Shown piece by piece: positions 24,226 through 32,703 of a stretch of DNA of 64,000 nt. Made by a program: the position numbers and the translations under genes. The stretch is from Sulfurimonas denitrificans DSM 1251 (GTDB taxonomy: Bacteria; Campylobacterota; Campylobacteria; Campylobacterales; Sulfurimonadaceae). The notes under the pieces are model-generated. The model saw only the letters and a program-made list of their open reading frames with translations, was not told the origin of the DNA and made no database searches. The stretch covers positions 1,612,001 to 1,676,000 of the forward strand of contig NC_007575.1 of assembly GCF_000012965.1 (NCBI RefSeq). Reading direction: 5' to 3'. Position 1 is the first letter of the stretch, and each line of letters opens with the position of its first letter.

Positions 24226-25248
24226 TTACAACAAAGTTTTTAATGTTTGAAGCGTTAAATCTTTTGAACTGTAAACACCACTTATATTTTGCAAATATTT
24301 ATTAGAACTATAAATCTCATCTGAGATAAACAAAAACACATTATGGTTTCGTATAGCTTTTACTTTTTCTTCCGTTAAATCAATCCCTAAAGTTATCTCA
24401 ATCATTATATCTATTTTTGTCATTTGAGCTGTTTTTATAAACTGCTTATATCGTTCTCTTAAAGTTCTTTTGGCTCCAATTCCATATGTTTTGCCATCAA
24501 GCTCAAAGAAAAAATCAAATTCTGTTGAGATATCATCTTTATCATGTATTTTTAATATTTTATCTTTATCTATTCCAATTACCATTAGCACAGATAAAAT
24601 TCTATCTTCATAATTTGAACCACTATCACTTATAATAGATTGATTTATACTTTCACTAAACATGAGCATAAAAATTTGGTTCGGTTCTACCCCAATCTTT
24701 TTTAGTGCAATAGCATCTTTTGATAACTCTTTTAAAAATTCCGTTGTATCACTTGATATAAAAACAGTATCTTGATTTTCTAATTTATCAAAAAATATTA
24801 AAGAGAGTAAAGCTCCACTAACTCTTGTAGAATAAGGGCTAAACAAGGTTATTTTGTCATACGCAAGAGATAAAGGATTTAGTGTTGGCAGTTTTGAAGT
24901 ATCTAGCAAATCCCTTGTTTTAGCTTCTTGTAGTAAAAGTGGCTTTATAGCAATTAGCTTAAGTCCAAATATAAAAAGTTCACTATCCAAATCTGTTTCA
25001 AATAGATCCAAGATATCTGTTAAAAAATCTTTCTTTTTTAAACCAGATTTGGATGTCCCATATAAATCATTCATACTACTCAGCAAAGCATTTTTAAAAA
25101 ACAACCCTTTATTTAAAGAATAAATTTCTATTATTTTTTTTATATCTTTTTCGTTTAAACCAGCTTTTAAAAGATATTTCAAAATAAAATAAAATTTTAA
25201 GTTTATATCAAATTGATTCTTTTGTATTTTTAATTTTTCAATTCCCAT
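24226..25248 (-). CDS. Probable type II restriction endonuclease
   Basis: A 340-residue protein whose C-terminal third carries a nuclease-like core: SNYEDRILSVLMVIGI (about 211-226), TEFDFFFELDGKTYGIGAKRT (242-262) and then LRERYKQF. The arrangement D245...G-A-K260 followed by TLRERYKQ resembles the K-x-T-x-RERW-x-Q signature of EcoRII-C-like and related PD-(D/E)xK endonucleases. The N-terminal 200 residues are helical and could recognise DNA. It is the last gene of a minus-strand unit that begins with a 5-methylcytosine methylase. The recognition site is unknown. An alternative is a nuclease with only an accessory role. Confidence 0.65.
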   Translation of the reverse strand: MGIEKLKIQKNQFDINLKFYFILKYLLKAGLNEKDIKKIIEIYSLNKGLFFKNALLSSMNDLYGTSKSGLKKKDFLTDILDLFETDLDSELFIFGLKLIAIKPLLLQEAKTRDLLDTSKLPTLNPLSLAYDKITLFSPYSTRVSGALLSLIFFDKLENQDTVFISSDTTEFLKELSKDAIALKKIGVEPNQIFMLMFSESINQSIISDSGSNYEDRILSVLMVIGIDKDKILKIHDKDDISTEFDFFFELDGKTYGIGAKRTLRERYKQFIKTAQMTKIDIMIEITLGIDLTEEKVKAIRNHNVFLFISDEIYSSNKYLQNISGVYSSKDLTLQTLKTLL

Positions 25249-25279
25249 TATTTTTTTTCCTTACTTAGCATTGAGTATT

Positions 25280-25396
25280 TTATAAATAGTTTTCTATTAT
25301 GTTTTCTAAGCCATCTTCGTGTTCATGTTTCATTGGATTATTTTCATCCCATAGAAAATTCTCAAGATAATTTATTTTATACTCTTTTGTTAGCAT
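25280..25396 (-). CDS. Possible 38-residue protein within the restriction-modification operon
   Basis: A short frame starts at 25396, overlaps the end of the DUF3883 gene by 7 bases and stops 31 bases before the endonuclease start. It reads MLTKEYKINYLENFLWDENN and ends in an acidic helix. GGTGAT upstream is a weak ribosome site. The overlap with the preceding stop is typical of coupled genes. It could be a true small protein or the remnant of a longer gene; it has no recognisable motif. Confidence 0.35.
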   Translation of the reverse strand: MLTKEYKINYLENFLWDENNPMKHEHEDGLENIIENYL

Positions 25397-26163
25397 ATAT
25401 CACCAACTAAGTGATATTCTTTCATTACTTTTGGGTTTATGATTCTTTCTTCAAATTTCAAATTTCTGATTGGATTTTCAATAGTTAAAAAAGTAGGTAA
25501 ATCATTCATATTTAACACGAGTGTTACAATGTAATCATTTTGATACTCAAGTGCTTTTATATATTCATTTTCTGTAAGCCTAAATTTTCCTTTTTTCTCT
25601 CGAATACCTTTTACTTCCGCTAAATAAGTAGAATTATTTACATTTACTTGAAAATCATACCCATCTCCAAACAATCGTGCATCTTCTAAACTTCCTGTAT
25701 TAAACATAGTAATTGCATTAAAATTATTTATGAAATAAATTTCTGCTTCCAAACCAGTCTCTTGAAGTTTTTTAAATCTTGATTTTACTATTGGTTTAAC
25801 ACTGATTGAAATATCTTCAACTGCATAATTTTCTTTCATATAAAGTTTTACAATATTGGCATATCCTTTGACATTTTCAAGCCCAAATAAATTATCTATT
25901 AAAAATTTTCGATGAATATATGCATCGCCTTTTTGCCACCAACCTTTTCTTCCATTATTTGGAAAAAAATGGTCAAATAAATCCATCCGATTTTTTACAG
26001 TTCCAACTGTTTGGGCAATATTATGAATTACACAATATTCATAAAAAGCTGTTTTTGTTGTAAATCCAAATTCTTTTATAAAATCATCATTAAATTTTGA
26101 AAGCCCATAACCTATTAAATTTAAGATTTCATAATTTATATGCTTATTTTTTTCTATTTTCAT
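25390..26163 (-). CDS. DUF3883-domain nuclease-like protein of the restriction-modification cassette
   Basis: A 257-residue protein. The C-terminal half matches DUF3883, a PD-(D/E)xK-like domain: GLEAEIYFI (E140), FGDGYDFQVNV (D170), YLAEVKGI (E183, K185), then RLTENEYIKALEYQNDYIVTL. The putative catalytic set is complete, so it may cut DNA. The N-terminal 120 residues have no motif that I know, apart from a WWQKGD segment. It overlaps the methylase stop by 4 bases. DUF3883 proteins commonly sit in restriction and other defence loci. Whether this protein or the 340-residue one is the main endonuclease cannot be told from the sequence. Confidence 0.7.
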   Translation of the reverse strand: MKIEKNKHINYEILNLIGYGLSKFNDDFIKEFGFTTKTAFYEYCVIHNIAQTVGTVKNRMDLFDHFFPNNGRKGWWQKGDAYIHRKFLIDNLFGLENVKGYANIVKLYMKENYAVEDISISVKPIVKSRFKKLQETGLEAEIYFINNFNAITMFNTGSLEDARLFGDGYDFQVNVNNSTYLAEVKGIREKKGKFRLTENEYIKALEYQNDYIVTLVLNMNDLPTFLTIENPIRNLKFEERIINPKVMKEYHLVGDIC

Positions 26164-27146
26164 AAATCTGTATTATTTATTATTTTAAAAATATTTTTTG
26201 AAATAGCTTCAATTACTGGAACTGACACACTGTTACCAAATTGTTTATAAGCTTGAACATCACTGACTTTTATATTAAAACTATTTGGAAAACCTTGAAG
26301 CCTTCCAGCTTCCCTTGGACTTAATTTTCTAGGATTTTGATTCTTTTGCTCAATCAAAATTTCTGAACCATCTTTATAATATCTTGCACTTATCGTACTT
26401 GTATATATTGAATTTTCATTAAACATGGAGTATCCAAAACCATTTCCTTTAGCTTTATGCTCAATTTTTCTTCTTTGATGTCCTGCCCAAAGTTTATCTG
26501 AAATTGTATATTTTTCATCAACTTTATCTTCCAAAATATCACCAACTTTTACATATTTTTCTATCGGTTTTGGAAATTCAAACTCTACTTCATTATCTAA
26601 AAATCCAACAATATAAATTCTCTCCCTATTTTGTGGCACACCATAATCTTTTGCATTTAGGATTTGATATTCTACATAATAGCCCAATTCTTTTAAAGTT
26701 TCCAAAATAACTTTAAAAGTTTTTCCTTTATCATGTCCAACTAAGCCTTTCACATTTTCTAAAAATATAACCTTTGGTTTATGATACGCAGCAATACGCA
26801 TAACATCAAAAAACAGTGTTCCCCTCGTATCTTCAAAACCCTTTCGATGCCCAGCCACACTAAAAGCTTGACAAGGAAATCCAGCCAATAAAATATCAAA
26901 AGGAGGGATGTTTTTTTCATCTATCTGTGTAATATCTCCATGTGGAGTTTCTCCAAAATTTGCATAATAAGTTTCTCGAGCATATTTATCTATCTCAGAA
27001 GCAAAAACAAATTCTATTTTTTCACCAAAAGCTTGTTCAAATCCAAGTCTAATGCCACCAATTCCAGCAAAAAGGTCAATGGCTCTAAAGCTCTCTTCTT
27101 TATTGATATCCATATTAAATAAACTTCTTCCCATAATATATGTCAT
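26160..27146 (-). CDS. DNA (cytosine-5) methyltransferase of a type II restriction-modification system
   Basis: A 328-residue m5C methylase with all the hallmark motifs: I (AIDLFAGIGGIRLGFEQAFG, about 22-41), IV (GFPCQAFSVAGHRKGFED; nucleophile C92), VI (FLENVKGL), VIII (QNRERIYIVGF), IX (LSPREAGRLQGFP) and X (QFGNSVSVPV). It would protect the host from the nuclease or nucleases encoded downstream in the same unit. The target-recognition region between VIII and IX is about 80 residues, and its sequence specificity is unknown. GGAGAT lies 7 bases before the ATG at 27146. The cassette lies between ung and mfd, both conserved genes, and has lower GC than they do. Confidence 0.93.
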   Translation of the reverse strand: MTYIMGRSLFNMDINKEESFRAIDLFAGIGGIRLGFEQAFGEKIEFVFASEIDKYARETYYANFGETPHGDITQIDEKNIPPFDILLAGFPCQAFSVAGHRKGFEDTRGTLFFDVMRIAAYHKPKVIFLENVKGLVGHDKGKTFKVILETLKELGYYVEYQILNAKDYGVPQNRERIYIVGFLDNEVEFEFPKPIEKYVKVGDILEDKVDEKYTISDKLWAGHQRRKIEHKAKGNGFGYSMFNENSIYTSTISARYYKDGSEILIEQKNQNPRKLSPREAGRLQGFPNSFNIKVSDVQAYKQFGNSVSVPVIEAISKNIFKIINNTDL

Positions 27147-27260
27147 TGTATATCTCCAGTTTAATTGAAGAAATATTATAAAAATAATAATTTTTCTATT
27201 AAAAATATTGCATTTTGCAATATTTTTAATACTTTAATCTCAAACTCTTATCCTCAACCC

Positions 27261-30245
27261 TTACGCTCTCAAATACTTCAGCACCGCTTTTATGATGTCA
27301 TCATCATCTTTTGAGTCTGATTTTATGCTCTCTTTTTTCTCATCCATGTAGGTAATCGTTATGTTTTGTCCATAGTTTGAAACACTTTTTATCCCTTTTG
27401 AGAGACTTAATACTTTTATAACCATTAACTCAAAGAACTGTTTTGTTGGAGCATCAAGTGCGCCAAATCTGTCAATTACCTCTTCTTGTATCTCATATAT
27501 CTCAACGCTATCTATGCAAGAGGAGAGTCTTCTATATATATCTATACGGAGTCTATCCTCTTTTACAACTTCATCTGAGACGAAAGCTGAGATGGTGAGC
27601 TTTATATCTACTTTTGCCTTTTCAACTTCCATTTGATTGCTTAGTAGTTTGATAGCATCTTCAAGAAGCCTTAGATAGAGCGAATATCCTATATTTTTTA
27701 TATGTCCGCTTTGTGCATCTCCGACGAGATTTCCACCGCCACGTATCTCTAAATCATGGTAAGCCAAAACAGAACCGCTTCCCAAAAATGAGTTTGATTC
27801 AAGTGCTAAAAGTCTTTTTTTTGCCTCATCCGTTAGCGTCTCTTTGTCATTAACTATAAAGTAGGCAAAGCCCTCAACATTTGAGCGTCCAACACGCCCT
27901 CTAAGCTGATGCAAATCTGCCATACCAAATCTATCTGCACCATCTACTATAATCGTATTTACTCGTGGCATGTGGATGCCTGACTCTATGATTGAAGTGG
28001 CAAGCATCAAGTCATACTCCCCTGCTTCAAACTTTAAGAGTTCTTTTTCTGTATCTGTTGCAGAGATTTTTGAGTGAAGCATAACAACTCTTAGTGATGG
28101 CAGAAGTGCTTTTAACTCGCCTAGTTTTATAGGCATATGATCTATGGAGTTATGCACATAAAATATCTGTCCACCTCTGCGTATCTCACGAAGTAGCACC
28201 TCTTTTATGAGCTTCTCTTCATACGCTTTTACAAATGTTCTAACTGGCTGTCTTTGGCTTGGCGGAGTTAGTAGTTGTGACATCGTCTTTATGGAGCTTA
28301 GTGCTTGATTTAGTGAACGCGGGATTGGAGTTGCGCTCATTGAGAGAAGATGAACATTATGATAAAGCTCTTTAATCTTCTCTTTTTGCTTTACCCCAAA
28401 CTTATGCTCTTCATCTATAATAACCACGCCGAGCTTTTTAAAATCAAGATCGAAGAGAGTGTGAGTTCCAACAACTACATCCAAATCTCCACTTGAGAGT
28501 GCTTTTATGATGTTCGTTTTATCTTTTGCACTTACAAATCTATCCAGTTTTGAGCACTTTATACCAAGTGCATCAAATCTCTCATGAAGCGAGCGGTAGT
28601 GTTGTGCTGAGAGAAGTGTTGTGGGAACTATAAGAGCCGATTGAAAGCCTGATTTATAGGCTGCAAAGATAGTATTCATCGCAACTTCTGTCTTACCAAA
28701 ACCAACATCTCCGCTAAGAAGTCTATCCATGATGTGCCCTGAGCTCATCTGGGTAATTATCTCGTTGATTGATTGGCTCTGATCATCTGTATAAAGAAAC
28801 CCTGAGAGCTTTTGAAACGCTCTTAGCTCATCTTCATCAACGTTTATTTTTGGCGCAGTGATAAGCTCTCTCGCAGCAGCTGTATTTACGATTTGCCCTG
28901 CTATCTCAAGGAGACGTTTTTTTACGCTCTCTTTGAGTTTGCCAAAACTTCCTTTACCAAGCTTGTCTAAAACAGGAACAGACCCACCAGAAGCGATATA
29001 GCGGTCAATGGCGTCGAGATTTTCCACTGGAAGCAAAATCTTATCATCACCGATATACTTTATAACTATAAAATCCTTTACCCCGCCAAGAATCTCTGTC
29101 TGCTCAATCCCCTCAAAAATACCAACCCCATAATCTTCATGGACAACATAATCGCCTACTTTAAGGTCATCAAGCAAGATAGAGCTTTTTCTTCTTCGCT
29201 TAATTTTAGTTTGTTTATTTAGTGAAATTACAAGTTCATCTTTGCCCATGATATTTAAGATATATGGAGCGTAAAGGATTTTCAATCCACTAACATCAAA
29301 AAGCCCAGCTTGTTTTATAACTGCCTCATTTGAGGCGATAATAGTAGTTTTTTTAGCTTTATGAACTTTTAAAAATGCGTGCAAATCTGAGACAGAAATC
29401 TCTTTAAAATCATCACTCTCTTCTAAAACCTCTACATTAAAACACTCTCTTGAAATTGTTGGTTTATTTAGTGCGTAAGCGTCTATAAGAGGTGCATTTA
29501 GCTCTCTTGATAGCTTTACATTTTTTGATTCTAAAAAGTTTACACCACTATCATCAAGGTGCCATAGACCAAGAGATGCTATATCTTTTACAAGAGAGTC
29601 AAATTCACTTTTTTGCACTCTCTCATTTAACATATCAAACTCGCTCTCATCCAAAGAGAAAAAAGCAGGAGTAAGTTCAAAACTCTCTAACTCCTCTTTT
29701 TGCGTTCTTTGAGACTCAAGCTCAAAATACTTTATCTGCTCTATCTCATTATCAAAGAGTGAAATTCTAAGTGGCATTTTGCTTGATGGCGGATATATGT
29801 CGATAATATCGCCTCTAAAAGAGATTTCGCCCTCAACTTGAACCATATCAACAAAGTTGTATCCCCAAAGGAGCATCTGTTGTTGAAAGGCTCTAAACTC
29901 TATTTTTTCTCCAAACTCTATAACTCTTGATTTAAGCAGAGACTCTTGGGGCATCTCAAAGAGTAGCGTTTTTAGCGGAGAGATAATTAATGGCTTAACT
30001 TTAGCGCTGTAATAATTTCTCAAAGAGCTAAAGAGCTGGTGCAACTCCTCTTTGTAAACTCTCAAATCATCGCCGTGCGTTGCTCTAAAATCTGGAAAAA
30101 CAATAACCTCTTTTCCAAAAAACAGAGCTACACTCTTTAGCTCTTGTGCCTCTTTTGCATCCTCACAAAGAAGAATCTCTAAATCTGATTTTTTTGTGGT
30201 TTTATAGTAGTTAAATAGTCTGCTTTGAGACATTAGTTTATACAA
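27261..30245 (-). CDS. mfd: Transcription-repair coupling factor Mfd
   Basis: A 994-residue DNA translocase that removes stalled RNA polymerase and recruits UvrA. It has a UvrB-like N-terminal part, the polymerase-interacting CarD-like domain (LKVGDYVVHEDYGVGIFEGIE), helicase motif I GDVGFGKTEVAMN (about 507-519), DEEHKFGVKQKEK (about 608), SATPIPRSL, the RGRVGRSNVEGFAYF motif and the C-terminal TRCF domain. It is shorter than E. coli Mfd (1148), as usual in Campylobacterota. It is the last gene of the block with ccmA, the M23 peptidase and folC, in the order seen in H. pylori (HP1541-HP1545). Confidence 0.97.
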   Translation of the reverse strand: MYKLMSQSRLFNYYKTTKKSDLEILLCEDAKEAQELKSVALFFGKEVIVFPDFRATHGDDLRVYKEELHQLFSSLRNYYSAKVKPLIISPLKTLLFEMPQESLLKSRVIEFGEKIEFRAFQQQMLLWGYNFVDMVQVEGEISFRGDIIDIYPPSSKMPLRISLFDNEIEQIKYFELESQRTQKEELESFELTPAFFSLDESEFDMLNERVQKSEFDSLVKDIASLGLWHLDDSGVNFLESKNVKLSRELNAPLIDAYALNKPTISRECFNVEVLEESDDFKEISVSDLHAFLKVHKAKKTTIIASNEAVIKQAGLFDVSGLKILYAPYILNIMGKDELVISLNKQTKIKRRRKSSILLDDLKVGDYVVHEDYGVGIFEGIEQTEILGGVKDFIVIKYIGDDKILLPVENLDAIDRYIASGGSVPVLDKLGKGSFGKLKESVKKRLLEIAGQIVNTAAARELITAPKINVDEDELRAFQKLSGFLYTDDQSQSINEIITQMSSGHIMDRLLSGDVGFGKTEVAMNTIFAAYKSGFQSALIVPTTLLSAQHYRSLHERFDALGIKCSKLDRFVSAKDKTNIIKALSSGDLDVVVGTHTLFDLDFKKLGVVIIDEEHKFGVKQKEKIKELYHNVHLLSMSATPIPRSLNQALSSIKTMSQLLTPPSQRQPVRTFVKAYEEKLIKEVLLREIRRGGQIFYVHNSIDHMPIKLGELKALLPSLRVVMLHSKISATDTEKELLKFEAGEYDLMLATSIIESGIHMPRVNTIIVDGADRFGMADLHQLRGRVGRSNVEGFAYFIVNDKETLTDEAKKRLLALESNSFLGSGSVLAYHDLEIRGGGNLVGDAQSGHIKNIGYSLYLRLLEDAIKLLSNQMEVEKAKVDIKLTISAFVSDEVVKEDRLRIDIYRRLSSCIDSVEIYEIQEEVIDRFGALDAPTKQFFELMVIKVLSLSKGIKSVSNYGQNITITYMDEKKESIKSDSKDDDDIIKAVLKYLRA

Positions 30246-30252
30246 GAAAGGA

Positions 30253-30705
30253 CTAAGATACTTTCACCTCTTCTCTATTTTCATCTTCAAAAACTTCTGA
30301 TAACTTGCTACTATCAAATGATGGTTTCTTTGGAAGTTCAGATACATTTTTTACACTACTCTTACCTTCAAAAATACCTTTTGCTTCAATAACTAGTTCT
30401 GCGGACTCAATAGAGCCATTTACTCTGCCCATCGCTTTAATCTCAACTTTTTGAGCATTAATTTTCCCTTCTATATAACCTTGTACTACCAATCTAGTTG
30501 TAAAAATATCACCTTTTATATGTCCATTTTTACCAATATTAACCTCTTTGCTAGAGTGTATTGTTCCCTCAAATTCTCCATCTACATAAAGGTTACATGT
30601 TAGATTCATCACTCCTGTGATTGTAGAGCCAATTGTGATAATTGTGGTGCTTGAGTCGGTTTGGGTACTTTGATGTGTGCTGTCGCGTTTATTAAAGATT
30701 GCCAT
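30253..30705 (-). CDS. ccmA: Bactofilin CcmA, cell-shape scaffold
   Basis: A 150-residue bactofilin. The central beta-helix core (about 20-115) shows repeated turns such as GVMNLTCNLYVDGEFEGTI, VNIGKNGHIKGDI and VVQGYIEGKI; both tails are disordered. In H. pylori, CcmA works with Csd peptidases to set helical cell shape. The first 97 bases overlap the end of the M23 peptidase gene in another frame. The start is secure because AAAGGAG precedes it by about 12 bases inside the peptidase coding sequence. The same overlap is known for csd1-ccmA in H. pylori. Confidence 0.92.
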   Translation of the reverse strand: MAIFNKRDSTHQSTQTDSSTTIITIGSTITGVMNLTCNLYVDGEFEGTIHSSKEVNIGKNGHIKGDIFTTRLVVQGYIEGKINAQKVEIKAMGRVNGSIESAELVIEAKGIFEGKSSVKNVSELPKKPSFDSSKLSEVFEDENREEVKVS

Positions 30706-31562
30706 GGTATCTGTTTCTCCTTTTTGAATATCTCTTTATAGTTTTTAACATTCCACTCTAAAAATCCAAGAGAGTCAACTGCTCTTTGAACAAATCTGAT
30801 TTCATAATGAAGGTGCGGTCCGCTACTCATACCTGTATTTCCACTATACGCAATCAAATCACCCTTTTTTACAAATTTGCCTGACTCTACAACAATTTTA
30901 TTGAGATGTCCAAAATAGGATCTAAAGCCGTAATTGTGTTGAAGAATTATTAGGTTGCCATATCCGCTTTTCTGATGGAAGCCTGACCACTCAACAATTC
31001 CATCAGCCGTTGCATGTACAGGAGTGTCTATATTTGCTCTTAAGTCAACTCCTCCATGAAACTCTCTAGTGTTTAGTGTTGGATGTACCCTATAGCCAAA
31101 ACCACTTGTAATGCCACTGTTTTCTATAGGGAAACCACTTGGAATAAACTGCATAAGAGTAGCCATATGTTCGGAATTTAATTTTGTTATATCTGCTCTT
31201 TGCTCTAACGTCATCTCTTCTTGTGGAGCTAAGCCTATTAGTGTCTCTATCTCCGAGAGCGTTTTAGAAACTTCATCTAGTTTTATTTTTTTTTCTTCAA
31301 GAGATAAGTTTGCTTGTTTTATACTATCGTCTAATTGTTGGGTTTTCTCTTTTTGTAACATGTATGCTCTTTGCATAGTTTGACGTTTTTTGTCTATTGC
31401 ATCAACTGCATGGTTTAAATATAAAATTGTTCCAACTGCTATAAGAGTAACAGCACCACCAAATAAGAGAATATATAAAATTGATTTTTTTATAATCTGA
31501 TGCAGCTTGAACTGTCTAACGCCGTTATCATCGTTTATTGTCAGTGTGAAATGATTATTCAT
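30609..31562 (-). CDS. M23 (LytM) peptidoglycan endopeptidase, Csd1-like
   Basis: A 317-residue inner-membrane protein: cytoplasmic start, one membrane helix (about 28-52), a coiled-coil periplasmic stretch (about 55-130) and a LytM domain (about 150-275) with zinc-binding FHGGVDLRANIDTPV (H-x(3)-D) and GPHLHYEIRF (HxH), and YGNLIILQHNYGFRSYFGHL. It would trim cross-links in the cell wall. Its place before ccmA and after folC equals csd1/csd2 of H. pylori, where two such peptidase genes are present; only one is here. The C-terminal 30 residues are rich in Pro and Gln and are encoded in the overlap with ccmA. Confidence 0.93.
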   Translation of the reverse strand: MNNHFTLTINDDNGVRQFKLHQIIKKSILYILLFGGAVTLIAVGTILYLNHAVDAIDKKRQTMQRAYMLQKEKTQQLDDSIKQANLSLEEKKIKLDEVSKTLSEIETLIGLAPQEEMTLEQRADITKLNSEHMATLMQFIPSGFPIENSGITSGFGYRVHPTLNTREFHGGVDLRANIDTPVHATADGIVEWSGFHQKSGYGNLIILQHNYGFRSYFGHLNKIVVESGKFVKKGDLIAYSGNTGMSSGPHLHYEIRFVQRAVDSLGFLEWNVKNYKEIFKKEKQIPWQSLINATAHIKVPKPTQAPQLSQLALQSQE

Positions 31563-32703
31563 GATACTCTCTTAAAAATCTCTCAACAACGCTAAAAGAG
31601 CCAAAAACAAGATATTTATACTCAGGTTTTGTCTCTTTAAATGTCTTATATTTTATCTTTAAGTTCTTTAAAGTGCTTTTAATGGTCTCTATCGATTCAA
31701 TTCTCTGCTCATCTATAGTTATTATCTCTACATGTAAGATTATTGGTTTTAAGATTGATAGAATCTCTTTATAGTTTTTATCTTTGTAACTGTTATAAAC
31801 AAGTATATATTTATCTCCATGTAACGCCTTGAGTATGCCTTGTGCCGCCAAAACATTGTGTCCGACATCAACTGTGATATTTTTACTGATTTTACTAACT
31901 CTTCCAAAGAGAGGAGGATTTTTAAAATCATAAGTTTCATACTCTATTTTTAAAAACTTTAACGCTGCTATACTTAAGGTTAAATTATCTCTTAGATATG
32001 GGATAAGTGATAGAGTATTTGCTATATGATTGATTTTTTCTCTATCTAACTCTTTTATAAAGTCATTAACCATATAGATATTTAAACCTTTTTGAGAGGC
32101 AATCTGCTCTGCGATACTATATACTTGAGGATAGGTTTGAGTAGCTATTATGGCACTGTTTTGAATTGCATTAAGCTTAGTAGTCGCAATCTGCTCAATG
32201 CTTGAGCCTAAAAGGGCTTCATGGTCGTATGCTATTGGAGTAACTAGAGTTAAAACTTTATCAAACACAGCAGTTGCATCGTGTTCTCCACCAAGCCCTG
32301 CTTCCATAACAACATACTCACACTCTTTAAAAATTATCATAGAGAGGAGCGTTGTATATTCAAAGTAGCTAAGAGAAGCAGCATCTTCAATTGTTAATAT
32401 TTTTTGAAGTTCTCTATGAGCCTCTTCTAGCTCCACGTCAGTTGCATTTGCGCCATCAACCCATACTCTTTCATTAAATTTTAAAATATGCGGTGAAGAG
32501 TAGTGCCCAACACTCAAACCCTTTGCATGTAGCGCATTTGCTAAAAACCGCCCTGTTGTTCCTTTCGCATTTGTTCCTATTACATGTATGATTTTTGGAG
32601 TTACTAAAGACTCTTTTATCTTCTTGTAAATACGTGGCATACGAGTATAGTCAATCTCATCATAATAGAGCGGCTTAGCATTTAAATACTCTAAAAAATT
32701 CAT
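31555..32703 (-). CDS. folC: Folylpolyglutamate synthase / dihydrofolate synthase
   Basis: A 382-residue Mur ligase-family enzyme that adds glutamate to folates. It shows the P-loop VIGTNAKGTTGRFLANAL, then YSSPHILKFNERV, YVVMEAGLGGEHDATAVF, and the DVGHNVLAAQGILKAL motif of the C-terminal domain. It is slightly short for the family (420-430) because of a compact C-terminal domain, as usual in Campylobacterota. It overlaps the peptidase gene by 8 bases and the diguanylate cyclase gene by 4 bases, all within one minus-strand operon. Confidence 0.95.
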   Translation of the reverse strand: MNFLEYLNAKPLYYDEIDYTRMPRIYKKIKESLVTPKIIHVIGTNAKGTTGRFLANALHAKGLSVGHYSSPHILKFNERVWVDGANATDVELEEAHRELQKILTIEDAASLSYFEYTTLLSMIIFKECEYVVMEAGLGGEHDATAVFDKVLTLVTPIAYDHEALLGSSIEQIATTKLNAIQNSAIIATQTYPQVYSIAEQIASQKGLNIYMVNDFIKELDREKINHIANTLSLIPYLRDNLTLSIAALKFLKIEYETYDFKNPPLFGRVSKISKNITVDVGHNVLAAQGILKALHGDKYILVYNSYKDKNYKEILSILKPIILHVEIITIDEQRIESIETIKSTLKNLKIKYKTFKETKPEYKYLVFGSFSVVERFLREYHE

